64,000 nucleotides of DNA from Heterobasidion occidentale. Its lineage: Eukaryota; Basidiomycota; Agaricomycetes; Russulales; Bondarzewiaceae. The stretch covers positions 558,001 through 622,000 of the forward strand of contig JBCAQO010000013.1 in assembly GCA_039111635.1 (NCBI GenBank). Direction: 5' to 3'. Positions 1-11,645 of the stretch are shown here, piece by piece. The notes under the pieces were generated by a model. The model was not told where the DNA came from and did no database searches. It saw nothing but the letters and a program-made list of their open reading frames with translations. The stretch's first letter is position 1, and each line of letters starts with the position of its first letter. The position numbers and the translations under genes are program-made.

Positions 1-3000
1 CCGAGAAACACGCCGCCAAACGGCGCTCCACCACGGACTCGGAGCATTTATGATACCCCTTCGAAAAGGTCTGCGACTATGTCCAGGACAGGGTCAACAC
101 AGCAGCGCTCTCGTAATGGATCTGCGCAGTCTGCCTTGACCATCTCTCCGTGGTCACCGCCCAAGTTCAACCCTGGCGACTTGGATCCTTCTGCGCTCAG
201 ACTTAATGCGGATGAAGAAGACGACATGGGTGGCTCTATGTCCGTCTGGGACGGAGACGACATGACGCTGGAGATGTTGACCGATGCGGGCGACGGTGAC
301 GTAGACGAGGATTTCCAAGAAGGCTTGGATACTCTGATTTCTATTCATACAAAGAAGCTGCTGCATTACAAGCGTCTTCTTGCACGTGCACAAGCCGCGA
401 CCGCGATGCAGCTTCATGCTCTGCAAGCCGAAGTGCGCGTCTTGCGAGAGCGGGAGCGGGAGCTGGGCAGTGGTATCGTGACCGTGCAGAATGACGATGA
501 TCTTTGTGTATGTGGAGCAAGAAGCAGAAAGGGTGGGTATTGGAGCGGGTATCGTGACGATGGTCTGGATGATGACGGCGACGTGGACCTGCTCAGGGCC
601 CTTAGGAGAGATTCCAATAGTGAGTTCAATGAGATGGAGGTGAGGAAAGCGATCAGAACGCTCAGTCGGGACGAGCGGATGCGCCTGTATGTCTTCGTAG
701 TCTCTCCTCAAACGTACCGCAGACTCACTTTTGACATACACAGCATTGCACTCATTCTTGACTGTGAGTTTTGCAGATAAGTCTGGAATCAGAGTACATG
801 CTGAACTTTAGGTAGCTTGCATGCCCGGCGATATTCGCCTACAAATTCTTCTGCTGGAGAAATACGCTAGATCGACCTTCGACATCATCGGCAATCTAGC
901 GCCGGACCTTACCTTCAAGATCTTCAAATATTTCAGCGTTCCGGAACTCTTGTCAGTTGAACCTGTACGCAAACGATGATGTTTGGGTTCTCGATTCTAT
1001 TCATTTCTGATTGGCCTGCAGGTTTCGAAGAAGTGGCAAGGGATGGTGCATGTACCGGCCTTGTGGAAATTCCATTGCTTGAGAATCACCGCAACAGATC
1101 CCATACCTTTGAAGGCTCCGCCAACGCCTGCAGGATGGCGAGTATCTTCAATGTTTCTCCGTAGGTGTGTGTACTAAATTGGCTGGATTGTCAGGGAGCC
1201 ATTGTATCGGTCTCTACACCATCGGGAGTCTAACTTCAAAAACGCACTTCCACAGAGCATCAGGTTCTTGAATGGGCATACAAATTTCTGCACTACCCTT
1301 CTTCTGCGCGGTAATGACCTCTCTTGAATTGCCGGAATATGCTGCTCATTAACAATACATGGAAATAAATATAGGCAAGCGTCTTATCAGCGGTTCTTAT
1401 GACGAGACAATCCGATTCTGGGACATCGAGACTGGCGAAATGAAGCGATGCTTGCAGGTCAAGAAGCCCGTCAGCTGTGTAGACTTCTTGGCCGATGAAG
1501 GTGATTATTGCTTTGCTATTTATTGGTTTGAATTTTGAAGCATTGCATGATTAGAGGTCTTCGTTGTCGGCTTCCATGACGTTGGGTGAGCCATACTTGG
1601 TTCATCACTGAGAAGTTTCTGATCGCGACCCATAGACGAGTCCATCTCTTCTCGTCTGTTACTTTCAATCCTCTGCAGCAACTAGCTGGGCATCTGAACG
1701 GAATTCGTGCGGTCGCCCTGTCCTCTAAGAACTTGGTCTCCGCGGGAGCGGATAAAGCTCTGGTATGCTGGGACTGGCGGGCCGGGACGAAGATCGTTCG
1801 GTTTGGCCAGCAGACGACTGTCAATATCGGTGTGCAGTTGATCAGTGGTGGGTCGCCTGAAGAGGGAGAGCGTGTGGTTAGTGTGACCATCGACGGGATG
1901 GTCAGGGTGTTCTCCATTAGTAAGTGATTCTTTGCTACGATCGTGTTTCTTGGAGATTTACTCGGCCTCGCACCTCAGAACGACGAGAGATGATCTCGCA
2001 ATTCAAGTTGTCGGAATTGGGCGGTAGCGACCCCGTTTTGAATGCGAAGCTGCATCATGTTGGAATGGCACCGAACAACATGCTCCAGTAAGCCTCCGGT
2101 ATACGAATCCAATCGTGGTCACTCACAAGCACACCTAGGTGGTTTGCTGCGCAAGGCACCCAGATGACTGTACGTCGAAGTTCTGAGATTCGAAATGTCT
2201 CTACACACTGACATTGTTCCCAGTGCGCGACGAAGTCTGTTGTAATGCACCTTCAATGGACTGAGACAGAGGAACAATCAAATATGGTCACCACTTCAAC
2301 GACTCACGAATCGGCTTCAAACCTCAGCGCCTCCACGTCTCGCCTCAGAACGAACTCCTCGCTGTCCAAATCCACGTCATCCTTCTCCACACCATCGCGC
2401 AGAAGCTCTCTCAATGTATCCACGTCCTCCGCTGGAAAACCTCGCGCCAGCCTGCGGACGCCAGGCACGCCAATCAGTCCCTTCAATCGGTCGACCACCC
2501 CGTTGTCGCCGTTTTCGATCCGATTCGGTCGGGCGGCCATCTTGACGGCGCCGCCGAAGTTGGTCGCAGTTGTGGAGACCCCCGACGTGGTCGTCGGGGC
2601 TGTGGACCCGAGAAAGAGGAGGGTGGTGACCGCCACGAGGTTCAGCTCCAGAGCCGGTGCCGATCGTAGGGTAGATTGGTTCACCAACTCATACCGTCGT
2701 GATTTGCGCTGACTGCGCATCATCCTTGCCTTGTAGATATTCATGTCCACCCATCGTGACAAGCAAGTCAAGCCGGCTTCAGATGATGGAGATGATGACA
2801 GCGACAGTGGGAGCACCAAGGTGGAGGACCCGACCGTCGACTTTGATACCAAGATCACGGCTGTCAGCGGGGCGTGGGGAATGCTGGCTGACGGGGACGC
2901 AGGTAACGGCATGAGGGGCTTGCTTGGACCGTTGCCGCCCAAGTTCACCGGACTCGCGACGCCCGAGAAAAACCCGATGTCTATGCAGTTGAGCCACGAG

Positions 3001-3188
3001 GAAGTCGTCGTCGGGTGTGCCGACGGCACTATCTAGTGAGTAAACTGGCCTCGGACCCCCTCTCCTTACCCCTCACTGATATATCGTCGCGCGATAGTGT
3101 GATGAGCTTCGTTGGATATGATTATCTGAAGCAAAAAGAAGAAAAGCTGGCAGACTGGTCGTATGTCGGCCAAGAAACCGACTTCTGA
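1..3188 (+). CDS. F-box/WD40 repeat protein, 5' partial
   Basis: Probable substrate-recognition subunit of an SCF-type ubiquitin ligase. The frame is open from the first base of the window, so the true start probably lies upstream; the first Met in frame is at 79. The N-terminal ~230 residues are charged, with a helical stretch ([20 protein letters not shown]). An F-box follows at about 885-1100 ([20 protein letters not shown], then [16 protein letters not shown] after an intron with donor near 966). WD40-like blades follow: [20 protein letters not shown] then [16 protein letters not shown] (about 1268-1435) and [20 protein letters not shown] then [15 protein letters not shown] (about 1683-1795). 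After these comes a Ser/Thr-rich insert (2290-2480) and a final short exon ending [17 protein letters not shown], with TGA at 3186-3188. All introns downstream of the F-box keep frame. The exon border near 670-830 is unclear. The substrate is unknown; Met30/Pop1-type proteins are the general analogy. Confidence 0.85.
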
Positions 3189-4617
3189 TTCGATCACCGC
3201 CTCTGTCTTTGTCCGTGTGCATGACCCTTTTCTATCCGCTACGATACGATATCGATACCTTTGACGCAACCCTACCGTTTACCCACCCCAGGCGCTCGTT
3301 ACCCTTTCTTCTCGGTCTTTTACACCTTTTACTTGCAGGCAGATAGATGGTGTGTTAATGGCTCGCCACTCAGCGCCATGGTCGAACCATGCAGCGCCGT
3401 GCGGGTCTTCCAGTGTAGTTATCCGGATCGCTAGAGTAATCACTGTTTTGAAAGCATGTCGAATTTGTGAAGAAACCGAGTGCGCTCATCTGGAAATTTC
3501 CGCGCTTGTTGATTTCTGCAGCTCTCCGCTTCGTGGTCTCGTGGCATAAAGCACAATATTTGGCTGGGGTACTGGCATGTACGTGCCAATGTAGTGCCGA
3601 CAACCGGGAAGGCACGTTTATGGAACGGGGTTTTTTATCAACCGCTATGAGCGCTGCGAGACGAAGGTACGCTCTAAACACGTATAAAATAAGTGTATGC
3701 AAAACCCCCCTCCATACCTGCAAACACTCGGACTACGTGCTCATCATAGTGAGCTCGCACAAGCGCATTTCGGTAGGGTTCCCTCGGGGGGAACGGCATC
3801 TCATGAACTTACGAATATGAGAAAACCTCTGCAAGACTTTAGACGTGCATATTTCCCGGTTATTGACTGATTGAACATGGATGAGTCGTCCCGCGGTTGG
3901 CTGCTTGGGTGGTTGACTGTCGCGTCCCAGTCCGACGCGTCCGACGCGTCTGTGTTTCCCATCACGTGAGATCTAGGGTACTCAATTCACCGCTGGGGTT
4001 CTTTCTCCCCGTCGGACGCGGTGCTCACGCCATGCTTCGTTCACGGCCTCAGCATGCTCCTACGGAATTCAGTGCGCGCTGGGACTGCGCTGGGACTGCT
4101 CTGCTGGTCGCCGCCGGCGTTAGACGTTACGCGTCAACGCCGGCTTTGACCCACTGGTGTGCGCGCTGCGGCACGCGACCCACATCCGTATCTGGATTCT
4201 TCGTCGAGGCTCATCATGATCAACCCGACCGACTGCACGGCCAGTGATGTGCGGAACGGCGAGTGCGTCATCGCGAGTCGCTTCGGCATGGACCTATGGC
4301 CCGTGCATATGATTCTGTCGCACCCTGCTCGCGATGCATGGAATCGTGCTCAGCGCACTCGTACAGGTAACTCGCGGTCTATATGCGCTGACTTTGCATG
4401 TAGCCCCTGCCCCTGCATGTAATCACGAGCTAGCCTGCCGATTTCGAACGGCGTGCGTGCTCTGTGTACGTCGCGACCTCCCATTGCTCGAAGACGCGTC
4501 CCCACGGCACGCTTATTACGCGTCGGCCAGCCCACCTACCTACACGCGTTCTGCCATGCCATCTTTGGTGCCCAGCATTCATCTGTCCTCGCCCCGACGT
4601 CACCCGCGGACCCTGCC
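3189..4617. other. Intergenic, no gene recognised
   Basis: About 1.4 kb between the F-box/WD40 gene and the reductase promoter. Short ORFs occur on both strands, but none has a recognisable motif, splice structure or codon bias. A TATA-like string (TATAAAAT, 3683-3690) is not followed by a convincing ORF. Confidence 0.6.
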
Positions 4618-4624
4618 TATAAAT
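4618..4624 (+). promoter_or_regulatory. TATA box of the aldo/keto reductase gene
   Basis: TATAAAT lies 96 bp before the ATG at 4714. A C/T-rich leader (CTCCCCCCTCTCCCTCTCTC-like) sits between, which is the usual fungal core-promoter arrangement. Confidence 0.6.
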
Positions 4625-4713
4625 GCATATGCAAACACCTACCCCATCCTTCTCCATCCCTCGTCTCCCCCCTCTCCCTCTCTCCCCTGCATACCCACGA
4701 CGAGTAACGCACA

Positions 4714-6505
4714 ATGTCTCTCCAGCCAGCCCCAGAGCCACCGACCCCGCTCGGGCGCTACCGCCCGCTCTCGCCGCTCGCGGGTGTGCACGTGTCGCCG
4801 CTGCAGCTCGGCGCGATGTCCATCGGCGACAAGTGGGGGCCGCTCGGCATGGGCGCGATGGACAAGGCGAGCAGCTTCGAGCTCCTCGACGCCTACTTCG
4901 ACGCCGGCGGCAACTTCATAGACACCTCGAGCAACTAGTGCGTACGACTGATAATCCTGCTCCGAGCGCGCGCGCGCGGGGAGTTTTTCTCTCTGGGCCG
5001 GTTACGTTGCGTCGCTTTCTTACGATGTGGCGTGGTATGGTGTGTAGCCAAGACGAGAGCTCGGAAGAGTTCATCGGAGAGTGGATGGAGGCGCGCAAGA
5101 TCCGCGACCAGGTCTTCGTCGCGACCAAGGTACGTTCGTTCTTCATCCGCATCCCCGGCCTCGACGCTCACCCGCACGCCACGCCGCGCAGTACACGACC
5201 TACTACAAACACACCGCCCCGGGGATCCAGCAGAAGATCCACTTCGTGGGAAACAACGCCAAGTCGCTGCGCAACAGCGTCGAGGCGTCGCTGCAGAAGC
5301 TGCGCACGACGTACATCGACCTGCTCTACGTGCACTGGTGGGACTGGGACACCTCCGTCGAGGAGGTTATGAACGCCCTCCACCACCTCGTCGCAAGCGG
5401 CAAGGTCCTCTACCTCGTGCGTTCCTGCTGTTCTTTTTACTCGTCGACGCGCCGCGCGCTGACGATACAGCGGACTGCGCACAGGGCATCTCCGTGAGTC
5501 CCACTTCGGCAGTCCCGGTTCTCCGCTGGTCGCTCTGAACTGACTCCTGCCCGTTGGACGCACAAGGACACGCCGGCGTGGATCGTGTCCAAGGCGAACC
5601 AGTACGCGCGCGACCACGGCAAGACCCCGTTCTGCATCTACCAAGGCCAGTGGAACGTCCTCCAGCGCTCCTTCGAGCGTGAGATCATCCCTATGGCCCG
5701 CAACGAAGGTACGTGCTCGCGCGCCCGTCAGTCTCCCACCCGCTCTTCGCTAACCACGGACTTCCGCGTCCGCACCGCACGCAGGCCTGGCGCTCGCCCC
5801 GTGGGACGTGCTCGCGAGCGGCAAGCTGCGCACCGACGCGGAGGAGGCGCACAGGCGCTCGACCGGCGAGAAGGGGCGCACGATCTTCGGCTCGCAGTGG
5901 GAGCGCTCGGCCGACGAGCGCGCGATGAGCGCCGCGCTCGAGGCCGTCGCGCACGAGCTCGGCGCGCAGAGCATCCAGGCCGGTGCGTGCCGCCCTCCCC
6001 GCGTCGGCCGTGGTACATGCTAACCATGGGGGCTGGCTCTCTCTCTCTCCTGTGTGTGTATGCGTGCGTGCAGTGGCGATCGCGTACTTGCTGCAGAAGA
6101 CGCCGCACGTGTTTCCGATCGTTGGCGGGCGCAAGGTCGCGCACCTGCGCGCGAACATCGAGGCGCTCACGCTGTCGCTCTCGCGCGCCCAGATCGCGCG
6201 CATCGAGGGCGTGCTGCCCTTCGACCCCGGGTTCCCCTCGACGCTCATCGTGCGTGCCTCTCCCTTCCGCTCCCCCCAAAAAAGTCTCGCTGATCGACGA
6301 ATTCTCTGTTTTTTTTGGTATCGATCTATTGCTGGGCGCGCGATGTCTGGCCATCGTGGTCGTCGTTGGCGGATCGCAGGGCGATGGGACGACGAAGCAC
6401 TGGATGGTCCAGCTCGGCGCGCAGACGGACAAGTGGCCCCTCCCGGAGCCCATCCGGCCTGCGCAGAAAGAGGAAGACACACCCTCCGGCCAGCCCTCGT
6501 CCTGA
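4714..6505 (+). CDS. NADP-dependent aldo/keto reductase, aryl-alcohol dehydrogenase (AAD) type
   Basis: Cytosolic NAD(P)H-dependent reductase of aldehydes or ketones; in wood-decay fungi AAD enzymes reduce aryl aldehydes during lignin-aromatic turnover. The spliced product is about 390 residues, the usual AAD length. It starts [20 protein letters not shown]. The AKR tetrad can be seen: D and Y in [10 protein letters not shown] in QVFVATK, H in [10 protein letters not shown]. The cofactor-side motifs GISDTPAW and [20 protein letters not shown] are present. Exons include 4714-4937, 5048-5129 and a 9-nt exon at 5485-5493 that encodes GIS of the conserved GISD. All introns are GT-AG and keep frame to TGA at 6503-6505. 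Codon third positions are strongly G/C. A TATA box lies 96 bp upstream. The gene looks intact; the exact substrate cannot be read from sequence. Confidence 0.93.
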
Positions 6506-7903
6506 TGAATAGGATCAGGATCGCCGGGAGCGTTGAAAGAATACGTTCACGGTCGGTTTTGTTGGGTCAAATGTCGCGTCCCAAATTCCGCGTCTTACCT
6601 CGACCAATGTTTCTTATGTATAACGAAATTAGCGTCGACCACGAATGACAGTCGTGTCTCTGCGGCGTCTTTTCGTGTGAGCCTTTTTCAACAATCGCGT
6701 GAGTAGGCGTATAGCCTCCTTGCCGAGATGAGAGCGCAGATGGCTGACGATGGAAAGACGTGTCCGCTAGAGAGAGGCGAAAAAAGAGTTTGGGCGCAGC
6801 GCTGGCGTTGATACAGGATGATGCCGACGGCCTCAACCCAGCGTCGTGCTTGTGAGAGACAGAATGCGAGGTGCTTCGGCATTCATTAGAGACACCAATA
6901 TTTCCACCCATGCAAAGCTGGAGACCATGCCTATCCGTGAGCGGCCTCTAATTTGGTCGGTCTCCACAAGCAAGGGTCCGCCAGCGCGGTGGGCGATCCC
7001 ATGTCAAGGTCGACGTCAAATTTCTCCGCTGGCTAGTCAACAAGTTCGAGTTGGGGCGGAGCGAGTAAGTCGCGGCTGCGCTGATGGCGCGAGCCACAGG
7101 AAGTCCCGGAGGTACCGCGCAGAGGCGTCCACCATGGCCTCGAGGGCGGGTGCGGGCGCGGCGGCGCACAGGCGCGTACCGTGGGGTGGAGCCCCGCATC
7201 CGGAGTTCGAGGGTAATTTGGAGGCTGGTAGGCCCGCGCGGAGGATGCGCATGTAGGAATCGCAAGAACTCCGCACAGGTGGCGCATGCCTTCTCGGAGG
7301 TGCCGATGACGCGCGGTCGCAGTTCCTGCGCGGTGTGCAGGCGATCTCGATCAGCGGCGGCACTCACCCGAGCCTGGTGGGTGGACCAAACGGCGGGCGA
7401 CTCACCCTGAAGACTGGTCACGAGCCCAAGCGGGTGCTTCCCGCAAAGTCGCCAGAAGCGAGCGGCCCAGTGGGCAGAGCATATACAGCACATCCCACTC
7501 GTGATATTTCACGCCTATGCCGCTTGGCGAGACTACGACCCATACCAGCGTCGGGAAGCGGAGAGGCATCGACGATGACGATGGAGAGGGTCCAGCAAGG
7601 CCTCAGGATGGCAGGCGGCGATGACCACCTGAAACATTGGCGTACCGACCTGACGTCCGCGACCAAGAAGTGTGACGAGACGGGCTGCCGGGCAGCTACC
7701 ATGCACCAGGAAGGGGAGAAGGGGGGAGGCTCCTTCTCATCACTAAGCGCCGAGGCGTACCCTGTGCGGCCCCCGTGCGCGTCCGTCCCTTTTTGAGGCC
7801 GCGTATTAGCCGCGGCGCGTTGCGCCGTGCGGACAAGTCACCAGTGACTCACCCCGCTCGCCTCTGCCTCCGTCTCTGCTTCTTACCCCGTCGCACGAGC
7901 ACG
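6506..7903. other. Intergenic, possible unrecognised minus-strand coding remnant
   Basis: No gene could be assigned. On the minus strand around 7040-7180 one frame has strongly G/C-biased third positions and reads MVDASARYLRDFLWLA, and the frames upstream to about 7490 stay open. I could not join these into a gene or recognise a family. Confidence 0.35.
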
Positions 7904-9029
7904 ATGTTCGACGACGCTGCCCCGGGCGCCCGACGCCTACCGCGCATAGCGCACTTTCTCCCGCCCCACGGCCCTCCGCGTCGCTCGGAGTGGGATCTCC
8001 TCGTGGCCGCGGACCGCGCCCACCACCGTGCGTACCTCCACCATCGAACGCCGTCGCGCACGACTGACGACCGGCGCTGCTCGATGTGCAGGGACCGGCC
8101 GCACCAGGCACCCGCCCACGCTCTCCGGCCACGACCTCATGCGGATGTTCCCCGCAGAGTCGCCGGCGTCCGCCCGCGCGCGGCCGGCGTCGTCAAGCAG
8201 CGGGTATTTCGCGGACGAGGAGAGGCACTATTTCGCTCGGAGTGAGCGGCCGCAGGCGACTCACGTGTGCGCCGAGCGTGTCGCGGGCGCGCGAGCTAGA
8301 GGTGGCCCATTTGATGGTATGCCTCTGCCGCCGATGGGTGGCTTGACGAGGCTGAGGGCTGATCCGGTGTCGGATGGGGTCGCGGGGGCGGCAGGAGACG
8401 TCATCGACGAGGACGATGGGGAGGACGAGGACGTGGTCGACGGCTTCGGAATGGGCATGGCAGAAGAACGCATCCCTCCCGAGGCGGCAACGCGGCCGAA
8501 CCGTGCGCGAGACCGGAAAAGCGCTACAGCGAAACACCACGCCGCGCTCCACGTCCGCAGGCCACCCCGCGACGGAGACCGACTGTACAATGCAGGTCCC
8601 GGTCAACCTGGCACGCTGCATCATAAAGAAAAAGTGAGTGCGCTTATACATTCCCGCGAGAGTGCTGGGGACGAGCCGCGATTTCCGTCAGGAGGCCAGC
8701 CCGATTCACAGTCCGCACGTCCCGTCGTACATGCTCGCGGCGAGCATCCCTGTGCTGCGCGTGAACACGGGCTGAGCCTATACACGCGTGTCGACTGGCA
8801 AAAGGTGCGACGGGCGCGCGCCCAGCCTGATGATCCCCACGCGCCGGCAGTGCGATCGCGGAAGGAGAAGGCGGCCGAGAGCGACCTGAGAGGCTTAACG
8901 CATGATTGGGGGCAGTCCCGGGCAGGCGCGCTGTCTGACTGTGGCCATACACCGACACGCACGGTCGTCGCAAGCGGTTCCGGCGCTGCGTCCAGACGCA
9001 GTCAATCCTATCTGCTGTCTGGCAAATAG
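7904..9029 (+). CDS. Hypothetical protein, doubtful gene model
   Basis: ATG 7904 opens MFDDAAPGARRLPRIAHFLP. A clean 64-nt intron (8028-8091, GTGCGT...TGTGCAG) joins it to PTLSGHDLMRMFPAESPA, then SGYFADEERHYFARSE, then an acidic tract (DEDDGEDEDVVD). After removal of the intron the frame runs to TGA at 9027-9029. The first ~120 residues have G/C-ending codons and look coding. The part beyond about 8630, where a strong GTGAGT donor sits, is less convincing and may be untranslated or a different exon. No signal peptide, membrane segment or enzyme motif was seen. The pattern resembles uncharacterised small polypore proteins I have met, but I cannot name a family. Confidence 0.45.
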
Positions 9030-11645
9030 CTGGGCACAAAGCAGAAATCAACCTGTACCAGCCACTCTGATATTTAAACTAGACAGCAAGCGGCCGCGCG
9101 TGTTTCCACCTGCTGCGGGTCGACACGCGTCGGGTTCTGCCATCGATCCTCACGAGTCAGTGATGCGGACGCGAGCGCGGATACGAAAGAAAAGGGCAAC
9201 CCACTGTCGTCTTTGGAAAAGACGAGCACACCGCCCTGCGCTGCCACTCGACTCGCTCGCCGCGCGTGCGTGCATGCTATTCATTGGCTCCTGCGCGCGC
9301 GGCGGCGTTCGCAACAGGGGAAAATGTGTGGCGCCGACCGATCGACCGCCGCCTCCGCCGCCGCCGCCGTCGTCGTCGTCATCTTCAACGCTCCGGCGGT
9401 GCTGCGTGGGGGGCGTCTCGATCCGCGTGTGCAGTCACGTGACAACTCACGGCACGCGAGGCGCGTGCGGTCGACTCACGTGGCTCGGCACAAGACGCAC
9501 GAGAGAGACGAGGTGGGGGCCGAGGAGCGTCGCGCGCGGTGGTCGTCGAGGGCGCCGGGCGTGTATTGTGTGCGGCTGTGTGCGGCGTGCGTGATCGTCG
9601 CGATCACGGCACGGGCTGCGCTACAGGCTCAGGCGCGTGGGCGTGGGCGTGGGCGTGGGCGTACTGATTCCGCGCGGGTTGGCCTCGCTGCGAGTGCGGT
9701 GTCTGTGTCTATCGGTGTCCGTGTCCGTGTCCCGCGGCGTGAGTGAGATCAGGGTGGCGCGGGGCGGGGCGGTGCGTGGCGGATTCTAGATGCGGTGCTC
9801 ACTGCTCGCGTTCACGGGACGGGGTTCGTGGACGCGCTGGAGGGGGCCGCAGGCCTGCGAGGGTCGAATTGAAAGTCAGAAAGGAACGGTGTATTCGAGG
9901 CGAGGGACGCGCCGAGTGAGGGTCGTCCGAATGGTAACTTCGTCGCCGGTGGTACTGTAGCAGACTGTAGTCCCATACAAGGGCACGAAGATCGCACTAC
10001 GATTTATAAGCAGTCTTCGTACGATCGTCGCTAGTAGCCTGATTGAAGTGTGCGTTGCTTCTTGGCTCCTGCAGTAACGAGCAGCCTCATGTTTACCTCA
10101 ACCACCGTTCGAGTCGACCTGTCAGGGTTGGAGGATGGGGCTCTTGGCGATGGAGGATGCCCGCACGGGCTCCCTTACTTGACGAGTAGTGCCTCGAATC
10201 CGAATGCAAGAGAGGGAAGCACGGGCAAAGTCGGGGCTAGTTCGATTCGATTCGATTCGGTCGCTCGATGTGACTGGCGGGGTCGACAAGCACGCTCCTG
10301 GCTCGCGCCGCGTCAACGCGTCGACGCGTCGACATCGACGTCCCACCTTCGTCCGAAACGAGACACGCCCTAGATCCGCGCCCGCTGGACAGCCCCACCT
10401 CCTCGCACGTCCGCCCTGACACTCTCGCTTACCAGATTCGTCTCTTTGCCCTGCCATTTTTTTGCCCTGCCCCTTTCGCCCTGCCTGGCCCCGACGCGCG
10501 CCGCGCTGCGCTGTCCTAAAGGCGTCCGGGATCAGCGCCGCGCGCATCGCGCACGCATACGTGCCGAACGCACGCGCTGATCATTGCGCGCACTTGCGAC
10601 TCGCGCCGTGTCCGTGTCCTCGGGGCTCTCGACTCTCGAGTGCAAGTGCGAGTGCGGGAGCAGGCGGGCTGTCTTGAGCGCGGATCCGGATTCCGCAGGC
10701 GCATGCGCGGGTGCAGGGGGGCTCGGGCATGGCGGCGACACTCGTCGTTGGGGGCGTGCTGCTTCATGCATGCAAAGATGCATGTATGGAAGGGGGGCGG
10801 CGTGGGAAGGCGCGCGGGCCCGTGAACGTCGGGCGTGGGGCGGGCGCTGCCGCACCCTCCGTGGTCGTCGTCGATGCCCGTCGCTACGGGCCAGACAGAG
10901 ACAGTCGCGTCTATATAAACAAACGTGCTGGGCTCGGCGCTGCGCTTCTGCGTCCTCGCCCGCTGGTGCGGACGGCACGCCCGCGGCGCTGGGGCTTTCA
11001 CGCGCGTGCGTGCGCACACTGGCCACTGCGTCGGTACGCGTGCGTGGATCTATTCCCATCTCGGTTTTACTAAACGCGGGTATATTGTGCGCCGCACAAA
11101 TTAGGAGCGGCGGGCCTGGGGCAGGCCCGCAGCGGCGGAGCAGCCGAAGAGAATGCGGGGCGCCAGCGTGCGCGGATCGAATGGTGGCCTCTGCACGCAC
11201 GCTCGCTCGCTCTGGGCACGCGCGCGCGTGGTTGGATGGACGGGCGAGCGCGCCGGGGGTAGAGGCGCGGGCGCTGGCTGGCGGTGGGGCGCCGGTTGCA
11301 TTAAGCCTGTATGACCGCGGGGGCGACACATTGTGAGCGGCGCGGGGTTGCACGCGGGCGGGGGCACGGACGGGCGTGGACAGCACGTCGGATGGATTCG
11401 AGCCAGTACGGCGCAGGTGCTAGCACGCCCCACGTCCCGCGGCAGGGGCAGGAGCCTAGAGCAGGAGCAGCGGCTGCCCCACGCCCACGCCCACGCCTCG
11501 CCCGCATGGCAAATGCAGATGGCATTAATGTCACGCAAATCCACCTCGCTCGCGCACGGGCCTCCGCCCTCTTATTCGTCGTCCTCGCGCTCTTTTTCCT
11601 ACTCTTCATATCTCCCCTGCCCCACCCCCCTAACCCCCATCTGGC
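9030..11645. other. GC-rich intergenic region
   Basis: About 2.6 kb of very GC-rich, CpG-rich DNA with no supported gene. Long ORFs occur on both strands only because stop codons are rare at this composition; their products are Arg/Ala/Pro-rich nonsense. TATA-like strings occur near 10911 (CTATATAAACAAAC) and 10001 (TTTATAAGC) without a following gene. The last few hundred bases are the upstream region of the methyltransferase gene. Confidence 0.55.
9634..9662. repeat. GCGTGG hexanucleotide microsatellite
   Basis: Nearly five head-to-tail copies of GCGTGG/GTGGGC in the GC-rich intergenic region. The G-runs are too short for a classical G-quadruplex. Confidence 0.75.
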
